Shown here: one piece after another, positions 22,498 through 23,205 of the stretch
How positions within the stretch are numbered: position 1 is the first letter of the stretch
Layout of the letters: each line of letters begins with the position of its first letter
Assembly: GCA_030836725.1 (NCBI GenBank)
Contig: JAUPLV010000011.1
Coordinates: forward strand, 1-23,205
Reading direction: 5' to 3'
DNA: 23,205 nucleotides
Source: Pseudomonadota bacterium
GTDB taxonomy: Bacteria > Pseudomonadota > Gammaproteobacteria > Burkholderiales > Thiobacillaceae
The notes under the pieces: model-generated
The model's database searches: none
Seen by the model: only the letters and a program-made list of their open reading frames with translations
Told to the model about the DNA's origin: nothing
Made by a program: the position numbers and the translations under genes

Positions 22498-23205
22498 ATG
22501 TCGAACGCACTTGCCAATCAGACATGGGCTGAAGCAGATCGGCGCAGAATGCAACTGCCGCCCCAGCCGAACACCATCGAGGAAACGGGCCTTGGCTTCC
22601 AGTTCCTGATGGAACTGATCGCCAAAACCCTGTTTCAGCGTGGTCAGCTCCGGCTGACGGAACTGGTTGACGACACCAGGCTGGCGGTGGGGGTACTGTT
22701 GCCATTGCTGGCTTTCATGCGTACCGAGCGGATGTGCGAAGTGTCGCGCAGCAGCGAAACCGAGACCTCAACCGCCTATACCCTTACCGATCTGGGACGC
22801 CAGCGCGCCGAAGATTACCTGCGTAAAAGCCAGTACGTTGGTGCGGCGCCGGTCACCCTGGAATCGTATGTCAGGCAGGTACGTCAGCAGTCCATTACCA
22901 ACATGCAGGTGACTCGCGAAAAGCTGGCACAGGCATTTGACGGCATGGTGGTCAAGGAAGGTATTCTCCGGCAGTTTGGCGCCGCGATGAATTCGGGCCG
23001 GGCGATTTTCGTTTACGGGCCGGCAGGCAGCGGCAAAACCTTCATTGCCGAACACCTCGCGAAATTGCTTTCGGGGGGGGTGGCCATTCCCCACGCTATC
23101 GCGGTTGATAATGAAATCATCCAGGTGTTCGACCCGGAGACGCATGAGCCGCTTTTTAACGAACCCAGCGATCGCCCCGAATTCGATCGAAGAATGGCAT
23201 GCGAT
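22498..23205 (+). CDS. AAA+ ATPase with N-terminal winged-helix-like region, probably Flp-pilus associated; 3' truncated
   Basis: The frame is open from ATG 22498 to the window end, giving the first 236 residues. Residues about 28-100 alternate helices and strands like a winged helix (LTELVDDTRLAVGVLLPLL, then YTLTDLGRQRAEDYL). The AAA+ module begins near residue 160 with Walker A GPAGSGKTF (about 178-186); the Walker B and sensor parts lie beyond the window. Related proteins are annotated in betaproteobacterial flp/tad regions as ATPases with chaperone activity linked to Flp assembly, and position after flp and tadV agrees. It is not the TadA secretion ATPase, whose N-terminal layout differs. 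Alternatives are an unrelated AAA+ regulator or chaperone. The purine-rich AAAAAACAAA before the ATG gives only a weak ribosome site. Confidence 0.75.
   Translation, partial: MSNALANQTWAEADRRRMQLPPQPNTIEETGLGFQFLMELIAKTLFQRGQLRLTELVDDTRLAVGVLLPLLAFMRTERMCEVSRSSETETSTAYTLTDLGRQRAEDYLRKSQYVGAAPVTLESYVRQVRQQSITNMQVTREKLAQAFDGMVVKEGILRQFGAAMNSGRAIFVYGPAGSGKTFIAEHLAKLLSGGVAIPHAIAVDNEIIQVFDPETHEPLFNEPSDRPEFDRRMACD

Overview
The window is GC-rich chromosomal DNA that reads as a betaproteobacterium, probably of the Nitrosomonadales/Thiobacillaceae kind. The basis is gene content and order: a Cys-rich FAD/FeS oxidoreductase, then a HIT protein, ubiE-ubiJ-ubiB, pilMNOPQ with aroK, and PBP1A divergent from pilM. 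A fragment resembling the fused sulfate adenylyltransferase/APS kinase of sulfur oxidisers agrees with this. The genus is inference; no rRNA or other marker is present.

Layout. 1-984 (+): the end of a large FAD/FeS oxidoreductase, coupled to a HIT-family protein. 947-3318 (-): phoB then phoR, with a triple PhoB box upstream of phoB and a structured element with terminal inverted repeats between the two genes. 3458-7724 (+): ubiE, ubiJ, ubiB (aerobic ubiquinone synthesis) and a sodium:solute symporter, overlapping or nearly abutting. 7929-9713 (+): a lipoprotein with Ig-like repeats and a strong terminator. 9941-10680: a scrambled accessory patch holding an orphan Phd-type antitoxin, a truncated PIN toxin, an antisense fragment of a sat/cysC fusion, and an orphan Flp pilin gene. 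10853-12518 (-): a DHH phosphoesterase and aroK. 12630-17791 (-): pilM-pilN-pilO-pilP-pilQ, the type IVa pilus alignment complex and secretin, ended by a terminator before aroK. 17982-20935 (+): PBP1A, coupled to an uncharacterised conserved protein. 20936-23205 (+): a second Flp pilin (59 residues), a TadV-like prepilin peptidase and the start of an AAA+ ATPase, which look like the beginning of a Flp/Tad locus running off the window; two compact inverted-repeat elements lie in its gaps.

How it fits together. Most of the window is housekeeping: phosphate sensing, quinone biosynthesis, cell wall, twitching pili and shikimate. The unusual content sits between the genes: three different inverted-repeat elements (2327-2631, about 20941-21094, 22340-22453), none with a transposase in the window, and the broken toxin/sat junction at about 10264. 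I did not find a clearly new defence or metabolic system. The best candidates for something undescribed are these elements, the Flp-TadV-ATPase module, and the small protein coupled to PBP1A.
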